Assembly: GCF_013367775.1 (NCBI RefSeq) | Contig: NZ_CP055157.1 | Span: 1,467,001-1,531,000 of the forward strand | DNA: 64,000 nt | Direction of reading: 5' to 3' | From: Microbulbifer sp. YPW1 | GTDB lineage: Bacteria > Pseudomonadota > Gammaproteobacteria > Pseudomonadales > Cellvibrionaceae | Shown: in pieces, positions 41,980-52,271 of the stretch | How the letters are laid out: each line of letters starts with the position of its first letter | Numbering within the stretch: position 1 is the stretch's first letter | Notes under the pieces: generated by a model | Told to the model about the DNA's origin: nothing | Seen by the model: the letters and a program-made list of their open reading frames with translations, nothing else | The model's database searches: none | Position numbers and translations under genes: made by a program

Positions 41980-42801
41980 TTATTTGTCTCGCAGGCGTTC
42001 GCGCAGCATGGCTAGCACGGGTGCCACCTCGGGTCGTACACCGCGCCACAGGGTAAAGGACTCTGCCGCCTGCCCTACCAGCATGCCCAGGCCATCGGAT
42101 ACCTTCGCGCCGAGGCCGGTGGCCCAGTGCATAAACGGCGTCGGCTGGGCACCGTACACCATATCGTAAGCACAGCAGCCATCCGCCAGTGCCCGCGGAG
42201 ACAGGGGGGGCAGCTCACCGGAAAGGCTCGCCGCGCTGGCGTTGATGATCAGGTCGAACTCTTCAGGCACCGCATCGAGACCGCTGGCTCCGATAGTGCC
42301 GTACCCGGAAAAGTCTTCCGCCAGCTGCTCCGCCTTGCGCGCGGTGCGATTGGCAATGTGCAGCCGGCCCGGCCCCTGTTTCAGCAATGGCAACAGGGTG
42401 CCGCGGGTGGCGCCACCGGCACCGAGAATAAGTACCTTCTTGCCGGCGATCGCCCAGCCCAGGTGATGGGTGATATCGGCTACCAGACCTGCACCGTCGG
42501 TATTGTCCCCGAGCAGGGAGCCATCCCCCTGCAACGCGAGGGTATTCACCGCACCCGCGGTGCGAGCGCGCTCGGTGAGTTGGTCGGCGTAGTCAAACGC
42601 ATCCAGCTTGAACGGTGCCGTGACGTTCAGCCCCTTGCCGCCCTCGGCAAAGAATTGATCCACCACTTCCTTGAAACCATCCACTTCCGCAAACAGTTTT
42701 CCGTATTCGATATCCTGACCGGTCTGTTGTGCGAAGGCACTGTGAATATCCGGAGACATGGATTGGTTGATGGGGTTTCCGATGACCGCGTACTTGTCCA
42801 T
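41980..42801 (-). CDS. aroE: Shikimate 5-dehydrogenase
   Basis: 273 aa; reduces 3-dehydroshikimate to shikimate with NADPH. Substrate site NPINQSMSPDIH, catalytic Lys-Asp in NVTAPFKLDA and NTDGAGL, and NADP-binding GAGGATRGTLLPL with NRTARK are present. ATG 42801 (MDKYAVIGNP) is chosen over 42822 because the conserved core begins there. Downstream end of the tsaC-hemF-aroE array. Confidence 0.95.
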   Translation of the reverse strand: MDKYAVIGNPINQSMSPDIHSAFAQQTGQDIEYGKLFAEVDGFKEVVDQFFAEGGKGLNVTAPFKLDAFDYADQLTERARTAGAVNTLALQGDGSLLGDNTDGAGLVADITHHLGWAIAGKKVLILGAGGATRGTLLPLLKQGPGRLHIANRTARKAEQLAEDFSGYGTIGASGLDAVPEEFDLIINASAASLSGELPPLSPRALADGCCAYDMVYGAQPTPFMHWATGLGAKVSDGLGMLVGQAAESFTLWRGVRPEVAPVLAMLRERLRDK

Positions 42802-42840
42802 TTTTACTTCGGCTCTTTTCAACGTGTTTTCGCGCAGGAA

Positions 42841-43272
42841 TCAGGCTGCGCTCAGGGCTTGCTTCAGTTGTTGTGTTTCATCCACCCCGATCAAGCCATC
42901 TATTTTCAGTTCGCCGTTATAGTCACAAACCATATAGCGGGTGATCGCACTGTATACCTGCCGGGGTTTTTCCTGCGAGGTATCCAGCAGCACCCAGTTG
43001 AGCGTGGCGAGGCTGGCATTTTCATTCAGCTCGATCACATCGGTCACCGCGCCGACAATCTGATTCACGCCGAGCTTTTCATACAGCTTGAGTAATTTTT
43101 CCACCCGTCCGATAAAGTATTCGCGGCTCAGTTCAGATTTCTTTCCGTTGGAAAAATAGTAGTGAATGGGGAAGCGATAGAAATCGGCGATCTGCTCGGC
43201 ATCGCGGGCTTCGAACAGGCGACGGTATTCGAGAAATAACTTGCTGATCTCTTCCAGTCGGGCCTTGTGCAT
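42841..43272 (-). CDS. Hypothetical protein with SnoaL/NTF2-like appearance
   Basis: 143 aa, cytoplasmic. The N-terminal helix pair (EEISKLFLEYRRLFEARDAE, then QIADFYRFPIHYYFSNGKK) and the later beta strands (ATLNWVLLDTSQ, SAITRYMVCDYNGELKIDGL) fit a cone-shaped NTF2-like fold; no catalytic set is obvious. It is inserted between hemF and aroE on the same strand. Function unknown. Confidence 0.7.
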   Translation of the reverse strand: MHKARLEEISKLFLEYRRLFEARDAEQIADFYRFPIHYYFSNGKKSELSREYFIGRVEKLLKLYEKLGVNQIVGAVTDVIELNENASLATLNWVLLDTSQEKPRQVYSAITRYMVCDYNGELKIDGLIGVDETQQLKQALSAA

Positions 43273-43352
43273 GGCGACTTCCTTTTAAACGGATTTTTCA
43301 CGTCAAAAAATTAGGAGGGACCTAGTGAATAGGAACTCCTACCGCAACAGAA

Positions 43353-44276
<924 letters not shown>

Positions 44277-44316
44277 TCAGGGAGGCTCCGCTGCACGGAG
44301 CAAATGCGGGTCTGGT

Positions 44317-44904
44317 TCAGCCGGCGCGTACGATGCGGCCACTCGCTGCGTCGCGGATTTCGCTGGGTGCTTTGCGCCCACCGGTATTGCCACCGCCGAC
44401 AAAGTCCAGCTGGTCGCCAAAATAGCGCAGCACCTGGAATTTGTGTCGCGCGGGCTGGCAACCGGTGGGATTCGCGGAGGTGGATACGATAGCACCGCCG
44501 TAAGCGCGCGTTAATGCCGCGGTAAAGGGATGGCTGGTATGGCGCAACGCGACACTGTGATGAATGCCGGAAATCCAAGGTGCCACCTGATCGAAGTGCG
44601 GCACCAGCCAGGTGACCGGCCCCGGCCAGGTCGCGTCGATTCTCGCGCGCTGATCGCCGTTGAGGTTGTGCAGCAGGCCGCTGAAATCATCGGCATTCCC
44701 GGAAACCAGGATCAGTCCCTTTTCCAACGGTCGGTTTTTCAGCTGCACCAGGCGGGCAACGGCATCGGGATTGTTCGGATCACAGGCGAGGCCCCACACC
44801 GACTCGGTGGGATGGGCGATCACCCCGCCGGCGGCAAGCGCGCGTACGGCGCTGGCGATGGTGAGGGCACCAAAGGGTGTGGACAAACTGTTAGTGTCTG
44901 GCAA
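44317..44904 (-). CDS. tsaC: Threonylcarbamoyl-AMP synthase (YrdC/TsaC)
   Basis: 195 aa; makes threonylcarbamoyl-adenylate for the t6A37 tRNA modification. The YrdC signature is visible: HPTESVWGLACDPNN, LKNRPLEKGLILV, GPVTWLVP and STSANPTGCQPA. The single-domain length matches TsaC rather than the longer Sua5. Same strand as dprA and hemF, as in E. coli and Pseudomonas. Confidence 0.93.
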   Translation of the reverse strand: MPDTNSLSTPFGALTIASAVRALAAGGVIAHPTESVWGLACDPNNPDAVARLVQLKNRPLEKGLILVSGNADDFSGLLHNLNGDQRARIDATWPGPVTWLVPHFDQVAPWISGIHHSVALRHTSHPFTAALTRAYGGAIVSTSANPTGCQPARHKFQVLRYFGDQLDFVGGGNTGGRKAPSEIRDAASGRIVRAG

Positions 44905-45069
44905 GGATTTGACTCTTTCTGCTCGTAAACGGGTTCCGCACCCAGCCGCCTTGCCGGTTAGGGGGGCCAGCTCGGGATGCGCGGCAATTTAGCGGAACGA
45001 TAGCGGCGGAACAAGATTTCGCCGACCACTGGAAAGGGGTCGGCCATCACGCTTATTCCGCCGGCACTA

Positions 45070-46263
45070 CTACTTACTGTAGGAAACCCGGTAAACCGCG
45101 CCCGCCTGGTCATCGGAAATCAACAGCGCGCCGTCCGGCATCACCAGCACGTCCACCGGACGCCCCCAATTCTGTTCGCCCTGCAACCAGCCATCGATAA
45201 ACGGCTTGTAAGACGTCGCCTTGCCGTTGTCATCCAGGGTCACCATGGTTACCCGATAACCAATCTTCTTGCTGCGGTTCCAGGAGCCGTGCTCGGCAAT
45301 CAGCACCTGGTTTTTGTACTCCGCCGGGAACTGGTCGCCGGTGTAGAACTTAACGCCCAGTGGCGCCACATGGGGGCCGAGTTCTTGCACTGGCGGCACA
45401 TAGGCGCTGCACTGTTTGCCCTCGCCAAACTCGGGGTCCAGCACATCGTCACCGTGACAGTAGGGGTAGCCGAAGTGCATGCCGGCTTCCGGCGCGGTGT
45501 TTAGCTCGCACGGCGGGATATCATCCCCCAGCATGTCGCGCCCGTTGTCGGTAAACCACAGGGCCTCGGTCTCCGGGTGCCAGGTAAAGCCAACGGTATT
45601 GCGTACCCCTTCAGCCCAGGTTTCGGTTTTCACCACCTTGTCGCCCTCGATTTTCAGGCGCTGGATATTGGCGAAGCCTTTTTCGTCACAGATGTTGCAC
45701 GGCGCGCCCACCGGCACGTACAGCCAGCCGTCCGGACCAAAGGCGATGTACTTCCAGCCGTGGTGGCGCTCGGTGGGAAACTGATCGGTAATCACGATCG
45801 GTTTGGGGGGATTGTCGAGGCGTGACTCGATGTCGTCCAGGCGCAGTATCTTGCTGACCGCGGAGATGTAGAGATCGCCATCGCGGAAGGCGACGCCGGT
45901 CGGCGAGGTAATCCCTTCGGCTACAACCTTGGCAGCATCCGCCTTGTTATCACCGTTTTCATCGGTGATGGCGTAAACCTTGCCCTCGCGCATGGAGCCC
46001 ACAAACAGGGTGCCCTTGTCGCCGCGCACCATATGTCGGGCATTGGGCACATCATCGGCGTAGACCTCGATCTTGAAGCCTTCGGGCAGATTCAGCTTTT
46101 CCAGCTGGATACCGCCCTCTTCCGCCTGTGCGGCTCCCGCGCCCACTGCAATCAGCAGGCTGCCGGTACACGCGGCAAACTGACGGGAGGCGGTACGGAA
46201 AAAGGAAGGATTGTGTGCAAGGCGTGCGCAAAGGTGTGAAGAGAATCGCTTGAACAGACCCAT
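45070..46263 (-). CDS. PQQ-dependent sugar dehydrogenase-family protein, exported
   Basis: 397 aa. Signal region ending near AQA/EEGG, then a six-bladed propeller (soluble glucose/L-sorbosone dehydrogenase family): LPEGFKIEVYADDVPNARHM, GVAFRDGDLYISAV, HHGWKYIAFGPDGWLYVPVG, FTWHPETEALWFTDNGRD and RPVDVLVMPDGALLISDD. A Cys pair (PCNICDE) and ELNTAPEAGMHFGYPYCHGD may hold structural disulfides. Oxidation of a sugar or aldehyde alcohol in the periplasm is expected; cofactor and substrate are inferred. It separates dprA from tsaC. Confidence 0.85.
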   Translation of the reverse strand: MGLFKRFSSHLCARLAHNPSFFRTASRQFAACTGSLLIAVGAGAAQAEEGGIQLEKLNLPEGFKIEVYADDVPNARHMVRGDKGTLFVGSMREGKVYAITDENGDNKADAAKVVAEGITSPTGVAFRDGDLYISAVSKILRLDDIESRLDNPPKPIVITDQFPTERHHGWKYIAFGPDGWLYVPVGAPCNICDEKGFANIQRLKIEGDKVVKTETWAEGVRNTVGFTWHPETEALWFTDNGRDMLGDDIPPCELNTAPEAGMHFGYPYCHGDDVLDPEFGEGKQCSAYVPPVQELGPHVAPLGVKFYTGDQFPAEYKNQVLIAEHGSWNRSKKIGYRVTMVTLDDNGKATSYKPFIDGWLQGEQNWGRPVDVLVMPDGALLISDDQAGAVYRVSYSK

Positions 46264-46379
46264 CAACTGGTCACTCCTGTGTTTTTTCTCGGCGGCGCCG
46301 CTTTTCCGCAACGCGCAGGTGTCAGGCGTGACCCTATCGGCTTTTGTGGCATTCGGCCAGAGTCTTTAATGGCGAGTCT

Positions 46380-47540
46380 TTAACCCTCAACCAGCGCACT
46401 CAGGGTCTGCGCGCCACCGCCGGTGAGTTGGTAGCCACCGGGCAACTGTTCCACCAGCCCCTCCAGTTCCAGATGTAAAAGGTTGGCCATCAGGTCTCCG
46501 GTGTCACCGCCGGTATCCCGCACCAGCTGCTCGATACTGCGCGGGTCGCCGCCGAGGGCACGAATAATGGCACTCTGATCCGGGGGCAGTTCCACTCCGG
46601 CGTTCGCCGACACTGCATCGAACAGCCCCGGCTGTTGCGCCATTCCGGAAAGCAGACCGCCGAGGTGCTGCACGATATCGGCACTGGTTTCCACAAGATG
46701 GGCGCCGTGTTTGATCATATGGTGACAACCCCGTGCCATCGGGTTGTGGATGGAGCCGGGAATCGCAAATACCTCGCGATTTTGCTCCAGCGCCAGGCGT
46801 GCGGTGATCAGGGAGCCGGATCGCACCGCCGCCTCCACCAGCAGGGTCCCGAGGCTTAGGCCGGAAATAATGCGATTCCGCCGGGGAAAATGGCTCGCAT
46901 CCGGCGCACCGTCCAGCGGCACCTCACTGACGATAGTGCCGTCTGCGGCAAGGATCTGTTCAGCCAGTACCGCATTGCGGCGCGGATAGACGCGGTTTAC
47001 TCCGGTACCCATAACCGCGACCGTTTTGCCGCCGCCCTTCAGCGCCCCCCGGTGAGCGGCGGCATCCACGCCCAGCGCCAGGCCTGAGGTAATGGCGAAA
47101 CCGGCACTGGCAAGATCGGTGGCGAAGGCCTGGGCGTTGTCGAGACCGGCGCGGGTTGCGCGCCGCGCGCCGACAATCGCCACCTGCGGCAGTGACAGGG
47201 CGTCGAGGTTGCCGGTGACATAGAGCACCGGTGGCGGCCGCGGAATTTCCTTGAGCAACGATGGATAGTGTTCGTCGTCAAAGTGCAGCAGATAAATGCA
47301 CTCTTCCGCACAGCGCTGGCGCTCTCTCAGAGCCCATTGACCCAGCTCGCTGTCGAGCTCAAGGCGCTGCAGTTCCGCGAGCTGGGTGCGGGCGCGATCC
47401 GGAAGTTTGCGGGGAAAGTCTTGCGGGGGCTGCTGGAGGGCAGCGGTGGCAGAGCCAAAACGCTCAACCAGCTGCCAGTAGATCCCGGGGCCTACGCCCT
47501 CGAGACGCTGAAGAATAAGGGAAGCCGTCAACGCATCCAT
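46380..47540 (-). CDS. dprA: DNA-processing protein DprA
   Basis: 386 aa; loads RecA on incoming single-stranded DNA in natural transformation. Central Rossmann-like domain with VAIVGARRATRAG, ITSGLALGVDAAAHRGAL, VMGTGVNRVYPRRN and FPRRNRIISGLSLGTLLVEA; N-terminal SAM/HhH-like region and C-terminal winged-helix DprA_C-like domain (ELEGLVEQLPGGYQLTGG). Full length, so probably functional. Follows the LysM gene in the conserved order. Confidence 0.95.
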   Translation of the reverse strand: MDALTASLILQRLEGVGPGIYWQLVERFGSATAALQQPPQDFPRKLPDRARTQLAELQRLELDSELGQWALRERQRCAEECIYLLHFDDEHYPSLLKEIPRPPPVLYVTGNLDALSLPQVAIVGARRATRAGLDNAQAFATDLASAGFAITSGLALGVDAAAHRGALKGGGKTVAVMGTGVNRVYPRRNAVLAEQILAADGTIVSEVPLDGAPDASHFPRRNRIISGLSLGTLLVEAAVRSGSLITARLALEQNREVFAIPGSIHNPMARGCHHMIKHGAHLVETSADIVQHLGGLLSGMAQQPGLFDAVSANAGVELPPDQSAIIRALGGDPRSIEQLVRDTGGDTGDLMANLLHLELEGLVEQLPGGYQLTGGGAQTLSALVEG

Positions 47541-47673
47541 GCGTCTTGTACCTCTAAAAATTATCTTTTTTGTACGAGAGCAGCGTCGGCTCTGTACGCG
47601 GTGCCTCCCTGCTCTCGTATGAAAATCCGATTTTTGGAAGGCACCTGTTAACGGGTAGACCCCGAAACACGCG

Positions 47674-48741
47674 TTACGGGTTGCGCACCAGGTCCATGAC
47701 TGCCAGCGGCTTGTCCGCTTCCAGTACCAGGCCGAGGCTCATTTTCTCAAAGCTGCGGAACACCATCAGTACGCCGGCGCGCTCGTCCGGCAGCTTGACG
47801 CTCTCGCGGGCCAGCTGGTCGCGCACGGTGGCGCCGCGCTTGTAGATGGCCAGTACATGGCCCGGTTCAAGGCCTTCGCGCAGGCCGCGGTTGATCGCAA
47901 CCACGTCGTATTTGGCAACCTGGGTCACACCTTCTTCCACCCCGAGGATGATGCCGTCTACCGGGACAGACGGAGCACCGGGCTGGAACAGGGCGGCAAT
48001 GGCGCGCTCCTCAACCGGCAACAGGCGGTCCTGCAGGCGGATATCGCGGCTGGTACGGGTAACGTCGAGGGTGGCCACGGCGTACTCGCTGTTGGCGTTG
48101 TCCTCATCCAGCTGACGCAGATCTACAGAGCCTACGTCGAGGGCCTGCTGGCCGAGCTCTTCACCGGTAAAGGGATCGGCGTAAACCGGGCCCGGGCGAT
48201 AGATGCCGTAGGAAGCCAGGGGCTCGCGGAAGTCGCCGCGGGCGTAAATTTTCTCACCGGCACCCATCAGGATCCGCTGATCCTGCCCGGAAATAACGTA
48301 GGGCACACCCTTGAAGGCGTTGGGTCCAACGATGCGGGTGCGGGACAGGAAGGCGTTGATGGCGTCCAGCGGAATGGCCGGAATGGCGCTGTCGATGGGT
48401 TCGCGACGCACCGCCGGGCCCAGGCGGTTATTGCTGGCAGGGCTCAGTTTGTAGGCGGTGGGCGCACGCTCGAGCTCGAGCCGGGGTTCACCGTCGATAT
48501 ACACGAGGTTCAGGCGGTCGCCGGGATAAATTAGGTGGGGGTTCTCAACCTGGGGGTTCACCTGCCAGATTTCCGGCCAGTACCAGGGCTGGGAGAGGAA
48601 GGTCCCGGAGATATCCCAGAGGGTATCGCCCTTCTGCACCACATAGGTGTCTGGGTGGTCGGGATTGAGGCGCACATCTTGCGCCTGCAGACCAAAGGTC
48701 GCCAGCAGTGTGGCGGCAGCGGCCAGAATTATTTTTTTCAT
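47674..48741 (-). CDS. Exported LysM peptidoglycan-binding protein
   Basis: 355 aa. Signal peptide (MKKIILAAAATLLATFGLQA) and an N-terminal LysM domain (TYVVQKGDTLWDISGTFLSQ to HLIYPGDRLNLVYIDG). The remaining 260 residues are shared by the LysM proteins found beside dprA in Pseudomonas and relatives; ILGVEEGVTQVAKYDVVAIN and the C-terminal FRSFEKMSLGLVLEA are visible but not assigned a function. ATG 48741 has AGGA eight bases upstream. Divergent from def. Confidence 0.88.
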   Translation of the reverse strand: MKKIILAAAATLLATFGLQAQDVRLNPDHPDTYVVQKGDTLWDISGTFLSQPWYWPEIWQVNPQVENPHLIYPGDRLNLVYIDGEPRLELERAPTAYKLSPASNNRLGPAVRREPIDSAIPAIPLDAINAFLSRTRIVGPNAFKGVPYVISGQDQRILMGAGEKIYARGDFREPLASYGIYRPGPVYADPFTGEELGQQALDVGSVDLRQLDEDNANSEYAVATLDVTRTSRDIRLQDRLLPVEERAIAALFQPGAPSVPVDGIILGVEEGVTQVAKYDVVAINRGLREGLEPGHVLAIYKRGATVRDQLARESVKLPDERAGVLMVFRSFEKMSLGLVLEADKPLAVMDLVRNP

Positions 48742-49032
48742 GGAAGCATTCCTATGCTTTTTATCGCAAACGCTGGGGGCCATAGTGTCTGCTGAATCTT
48801 TATACGGCTATCACTGAGGGCTTATATCGCTATAATCTCACAGCGCTGGACCGGTGGCGGCTGACGTCGCCGGGGTGGAGGAGCAAATAGGACGCCATCT
48901 GGCGAGTTCCTGCCCGCGGTATCGCTGATTCATCAGCACGCGGAAACAGCCCCCCAATTCAGCAAATTTCAAGCGCGATCATTATGTTATCAGCGCAAGT
49001 TCCACTAAGACTAGAAGTTTGTCACAGGTGTT

Positions 49033-49539
49033 ATGGCCAAACTGGAAATCCTGGAATTCCCCGACCCCCGTCTGCGCAAGGTTGCAGAGCCCGTTGCTGA
49101 GGTAACGGACGCACACCGCACGCTGGTCGATGATATGTTCGAAACGATGTACGACGCGCCCGGCGTGGGGCTGGCGGCGACTCAGATCAATGTGCACGAG
49201 CGCATTGTGGTGATTGATGTTTCTGAAGATCAGAGCGAGCCGCTGGTGATGATCAATCCCGAGGTCGAGGTGCTCGATCCGGAGATCCACAAGTACGATG
49301 AGGGCTGCCTGTCGGTGCCCGGTTTCTACGAGACGGTGCAGCGCCCGCGCAAGATTCGCCTCAAGGCGCTGGATCGCAACGGCGAGACCTACGCGCTGGA
49401 GGCCGAGGGGCTGCTGGCGGTATGTATCCAGCACGAGATCGACCATCTCGATGGCAAGCTGTTTGTGGATTACATCTCGCCTCTAAAGCGCAATCGTATT
49501 CGTTCCAAGCTCGAAAAGGCCCACCGACAGAAAGCCTAA
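49033..49539 (+). CDS. def: Peptide deformylase
   Basis: 168 aa; removes the N-formyl group from nascent proteins. The three motifs GVGLAATQ (44-51), EGCLSVPG (90-97, C92 metal ligand) and QHEIDHLDG (133-141, H134, E135, H138) are intact. AGGTG precedes the ATG. First gene of def-fmt-rsmB, interrupted by palindrome C before fmt. Confidence 0.97.
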   Translation: MAKLEILEFPDPRLRKVAEPVAEVTDAHRTLVDDMFETMYDAPGVGLAATQINVHERIVVIDVSEDQSEPLVMINPEVEVLDPEIHKYDEGCLSVPGFYETVQRPRKIRLKALDRNGETYALEAEGLLAVCIQHEIDHLDGKLFVDYISPLKRNRIRSKLEKAHRQKA

Positions 49540-49582
49540 GCTTTAAGCCGGTTCTTTTGGGTCCCGAAGCAGGCGCAGTGGC

Positions 49583-49694
49583 GGCGCGGCACCGGGTACC
49601 TGTTTTCAGAACCGCTGTGAATACATCCCTGTACGCTGCGTCGGCAACGTCCCTGTCGCCGACGCTTCTGAAAACAGGTACCCGGCACCGCGCC
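49583..49694. repeat. Large palindromic element, copy C (type 2 core)
   Basis: Arms 49583-49611 and 49666-49694 pair at 27 of 29 positions. Core 49612-49665 begins CCGCTGTGAATACATCCCTG and holds an inner 8-bp hairpin GCGTCGGC / GCCGACGC (49638-49645 with 49658-49665). Lies between def and fmt, in a gap of 218 bp. Confidence 0.85.
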
Positions 49695-49757
49695 TTCGCA
49701 TCGTATTTTTGCGCTCCATAGCAAATTCTCTTTTCTGACCAAAACCGATACCCCTTC

Positions 49758-50726
49758 ATGAGCCTGAACATCATCTTCGCCGGCACCCCCGACTTCGCCG
49801 CGGTACACCTGCAAACCCTTCTGGACAGCGAACACAAGGTAATCGCCGTCTACAGCCAGCCGGATCGCCCCGCCGGGCGAGGCAAGAAACTGCTGGCGAG
49901 TCCGGTAAAACAGCTGGCGCTTGAGCACGATATCCCTGTTTACCAGCCGCTCTCCCTGCGCGACGAAGACGCGCAGCGGGAACTGGAAGCGCTGAATGCC
50001 GATGTGATGGTGGTGGTGGCCTATGGCCTGATACTGCCGCAGGTTGTGCTGGATACCCCGCGCCTAGGCTGTGTGAATGTGCACGCCTCGCTGCTGCCAC
50101 GCTGGCGCGGCGCGGCGCCGATCCAGCGCGCTGTGGAAGCCGGGGATGCGGAGAGCGGCGTCGCCATCATGCAGATGGAGGCCGGACTGGATACCGGGCC
50201 GGTGCTGGTTGAGGTGCGCACGCCGATCACTGCCAATGAAACGGGCGGTAGCCTGCACGACAAACTTGCGGGCCTGGGCGGGCCTGCTCTGCTGGAAGCG
50301 CTCCAGGCACTGGAGAGCGGCACCGCACAACCGCAGGTGCAGGACGACGCGCTGGCCAATTACGCGGGCAAGATCTCCAAAGAGGAAGCCCGCATCGACT
50401 GGCAGCGCCCCGCAGCGGAGCTGGCGCGGCTTATCCGGGCGTTCAACCCGTTTCCGGTGTGCTGGACCGAGTATCTCGACGGCAAGGGCAAACCCCAGCG
50501 CCTGCGGATCTACGCTGCCAAACACGAACAGGGCTGCCACACCGAGCAACCGGGCACCATCCTGAGCGCCGATGATGAAGGTATTCTGGTGGCCTGCGGG
50601 CGCGAGGCCTTGCGCCTGACTCAACTACAATTGCCGGGCAAGAAGGCCCTGCCGGTTGCGGAGATCCTCAAGGGCTACCGCGAACTGTTCAGCGCGGGTA
50701 CCCAATTAGGCCAAACCCATGAGTGA
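49758..50726 (+). CDS. fmt: Methionyl-tRNA formyltransferase
   Basis: 322 aa; formylates Met-tRNAi with 10-formyl-THF. Catalytic region [20 protein letters not shown] with the upstream GTPDFA and downstream DTGPVL; C-terminal tRNA-binding OB domain from about residue 210. The last bases overlap the rsmB start by 8 bp. Length is near that of E. coli Fmt (315). Confidence 0.97.
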   Translation: MSLNIIFAGTPDFAAVHLQTLLDSEHKVIAVYSQPDRPAGRGKKLLASPVKQLALEHDIPVYQPLSLRDEDAQRELEALNADVMVVVAYGLILPQVVLDTPRLGCVNVHASLLPRWRGAAPIQRAVEAGDAESGVAIMQMEAGLDTGPVLVEVRTPITANETGGSLHDKLAGLGGPALLEALQALESGTAQPQVQDDALANYAGKISKEEARIDWQRPAAELARLIRAFNPFPVCWTEYLDGKGKPQRLRIYAAKHEQGCHTEQPGTILSADDEGILVACGREALRLTQLQLPGKKALPVAEILKGYRELFSAGTQLGQTHE

Positions 50727-52056
50727 TTCTTCCAGCAAAACCCTAAAAGACGCCCGCGCCCTCGCCGCCCGGGTGATTGCCCGTCTTTACCAGGATCGGG
50801 GTTCCCTGCAACGCCTGCTGCCCTGGGCGGAAAAACAGGTGGATGAAAAAGACCGCGCGCTGCTGCGCGAGCTCTGTTACGGCACCGCCCGTTTCGCCCC
50901 GCGTCTGGAACTGATGCTGAAAAAGCTGCTGCGCAAGCCGGTGAAGGATGAGGAACTGGAAGCGTTGATGCTGGTGGGCCTGTACCAGCTCGAATACACC
51001 CGCATCCCAGATCACGCCGCCATCGCCGCTACCGTCGAGGCCGCCCGTGCGATCAAGCTCGGGCACGCCACTGGCGTGGTCAACGGTGTACTGCGCAACG
51101 CCCTGCGCAATAAGGAAACACTCACTCGCAAGCTCTCCGGCAACCCCCAGTTCAGCTCTGCACATCCCGAGTGGCTGCAGCAGGCGGTCAAGAATGCCTG
51201 GGGCAGTGAAGCCAGGACCATCTTCACCGCCAACAACGAAAACCCACCCATGACCCTGCGGGTGAACGCCGCCCAGACCACCCGCGACGACTACCTGGAG
51301 CAGCTGAAACAGGCGGGTATCCCCGCGCAACCCTGTGAGCTCGCAGATTCCGGACTAGTACTGGAAACCCCCGTCGCTGTAACCCGGCTGCCCGGCTTTG
51401 AAGAGGGCCTGGTCAGTGTGCAGGATCAGTCCGCACAACTGGCAGCACAACTGCTCGACCCGCAGGCAGGAGAAAAAATTCTCGACGCCTGTGCCGCCCC
51501 CGGTGGCAAAACCTGCCACCTGATGGAACTGCAACCCGACCTCGACCTCAGCGCACTGGATATAGAAGAAGAGCGCCTGGACCGGGTGATCGAGAACATG
51601 GAACGCCTCGGCATCGCCGTGCAGATCATCTGCGCCGACGCCGCCGAACCGGAACACTGGTGGGACGGTGAACAATACGACCGCATCCTGCTCGACGCCC
51701 CCTGCTCCGCCACCGGCGTCATCCGCCGCAACCCGGATATCAAGCTACTGCGACGCCCCGAAGACATTGCCGAATTGGCCGAATTACAGGGCCGCATACT
51801 GCGTGCAATGTGGCCGCTGCTCAAACCCGGCGGCACCCTGCTCTACGCCACTTGCTCCATACTCCCAGAGGAAAACAGCGCTCAGGTGGCGCGCTTCGTT
51901 GCGGAGACACCGGATGCGAGGGACAATACGCCGCAATTGCTGCACGATCAGCCCTGGGGGCTGCCGCAGGAAGCCGGTATGCAACTGTTGCCCGGTATTC
52001 ATGCAGGCGATGGGTTTTACTACGCGAAGCTGGAAAAGCTGATTCCAGAGGGCTGA
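50719..52056 (+). CDS. rsmB: 16S rRNA m5C967 methyltransferase RsmB
   Basis: 445 aa. N-terminal NusB-like RNA-binding domain (about 1-140) and a class I methyltransferase domain with [16 protein letters not shown] (SAM motif), the catalytic Cys in [12 protein letters not shown] and the second Cys of ATCSILPEE. Overlaps fmt; palindrome D lies 58 bp beyond the stop. Confidence 0.95.
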   Translation: MSDSSSKTLKDARALAARVIARLYQDRGSLQRLLPWAEKQVDEKDRALLRELCYGTARFAPRLELMLKKLLRKPVKDEELEALMLVGLYQLEYTRIPDHAAIAATVEAARAIKLGHATGVVNGVLRNALRNKETLTRKLSGNPQFSSAHPEWLQQAVKNAWGSEARTIFTANNENPPMTLRVNAAQTTRDDYLEQLKQAGIPAQPCELADSGLVLETPVAVTRLPGFEEGLVSVQDQSAQLAAQLLDPQAGEKILDACAAPGGKTCHLMELQPDLDLSALDIEEERLDRVIENMERLGIAVQIICADAAEPEHWWDGEQYDRILLDAPCSATGVIRRNPDIKLLRRPEDIAELAELQGRILRAMWPLLKPGGTLLYATCSILPEENSAQVARFVAETPDARDNTPQLLHDQPWGLPQEAGMQLLPGIHAGDGFYYAKLEKLIPEG

Positions 52057-52114
52057 CCCTGGAAGATTCGCTGAACTGTTCTCCGGCTTACGAAGTACAA
52101 ATATAGAAATTTAA

Positions 52115-52202
52115 GGCCGAGTGCCGGGGGCGAGTTTTCAGGAGCGTCGGCAACAGGGATGTATTCACAGCGGTCCTGAAAACTCGCCCCCGGTACTCGG
52201 CC
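52115..52202. repeat. Large palindromic element, copy D (type 2 core, shortened)
   Basis: Arms 52115-52143 and 52174-52202 pair at 28 of 29 positions. The 30-bp core, read on the minus strand, equals the core of copy C (first 21 bases and final GCCGACGC-type end) with the inner hairpin segment of 24 bp missing. Opposite orientation to C. Lies between rsmB and trkA. Confidence 0.85.
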
Positions 52203-52271
52203 GCCACCCTACCTGCTCAAAGAGCAATGAGTGGCACAATGGCCAGATAACACAGGCCCCGAAACCCAATT

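Noticed and set aside
47573..47619. Inverted repeat TACGAGAGCAG / CTGCTCTCGTA between lysM and dprA genes as a fifth palindrome copy
   Set aside because: Arms are only 11 bp and the 25-nt loop does not match either core; kept apart from the A-D family.
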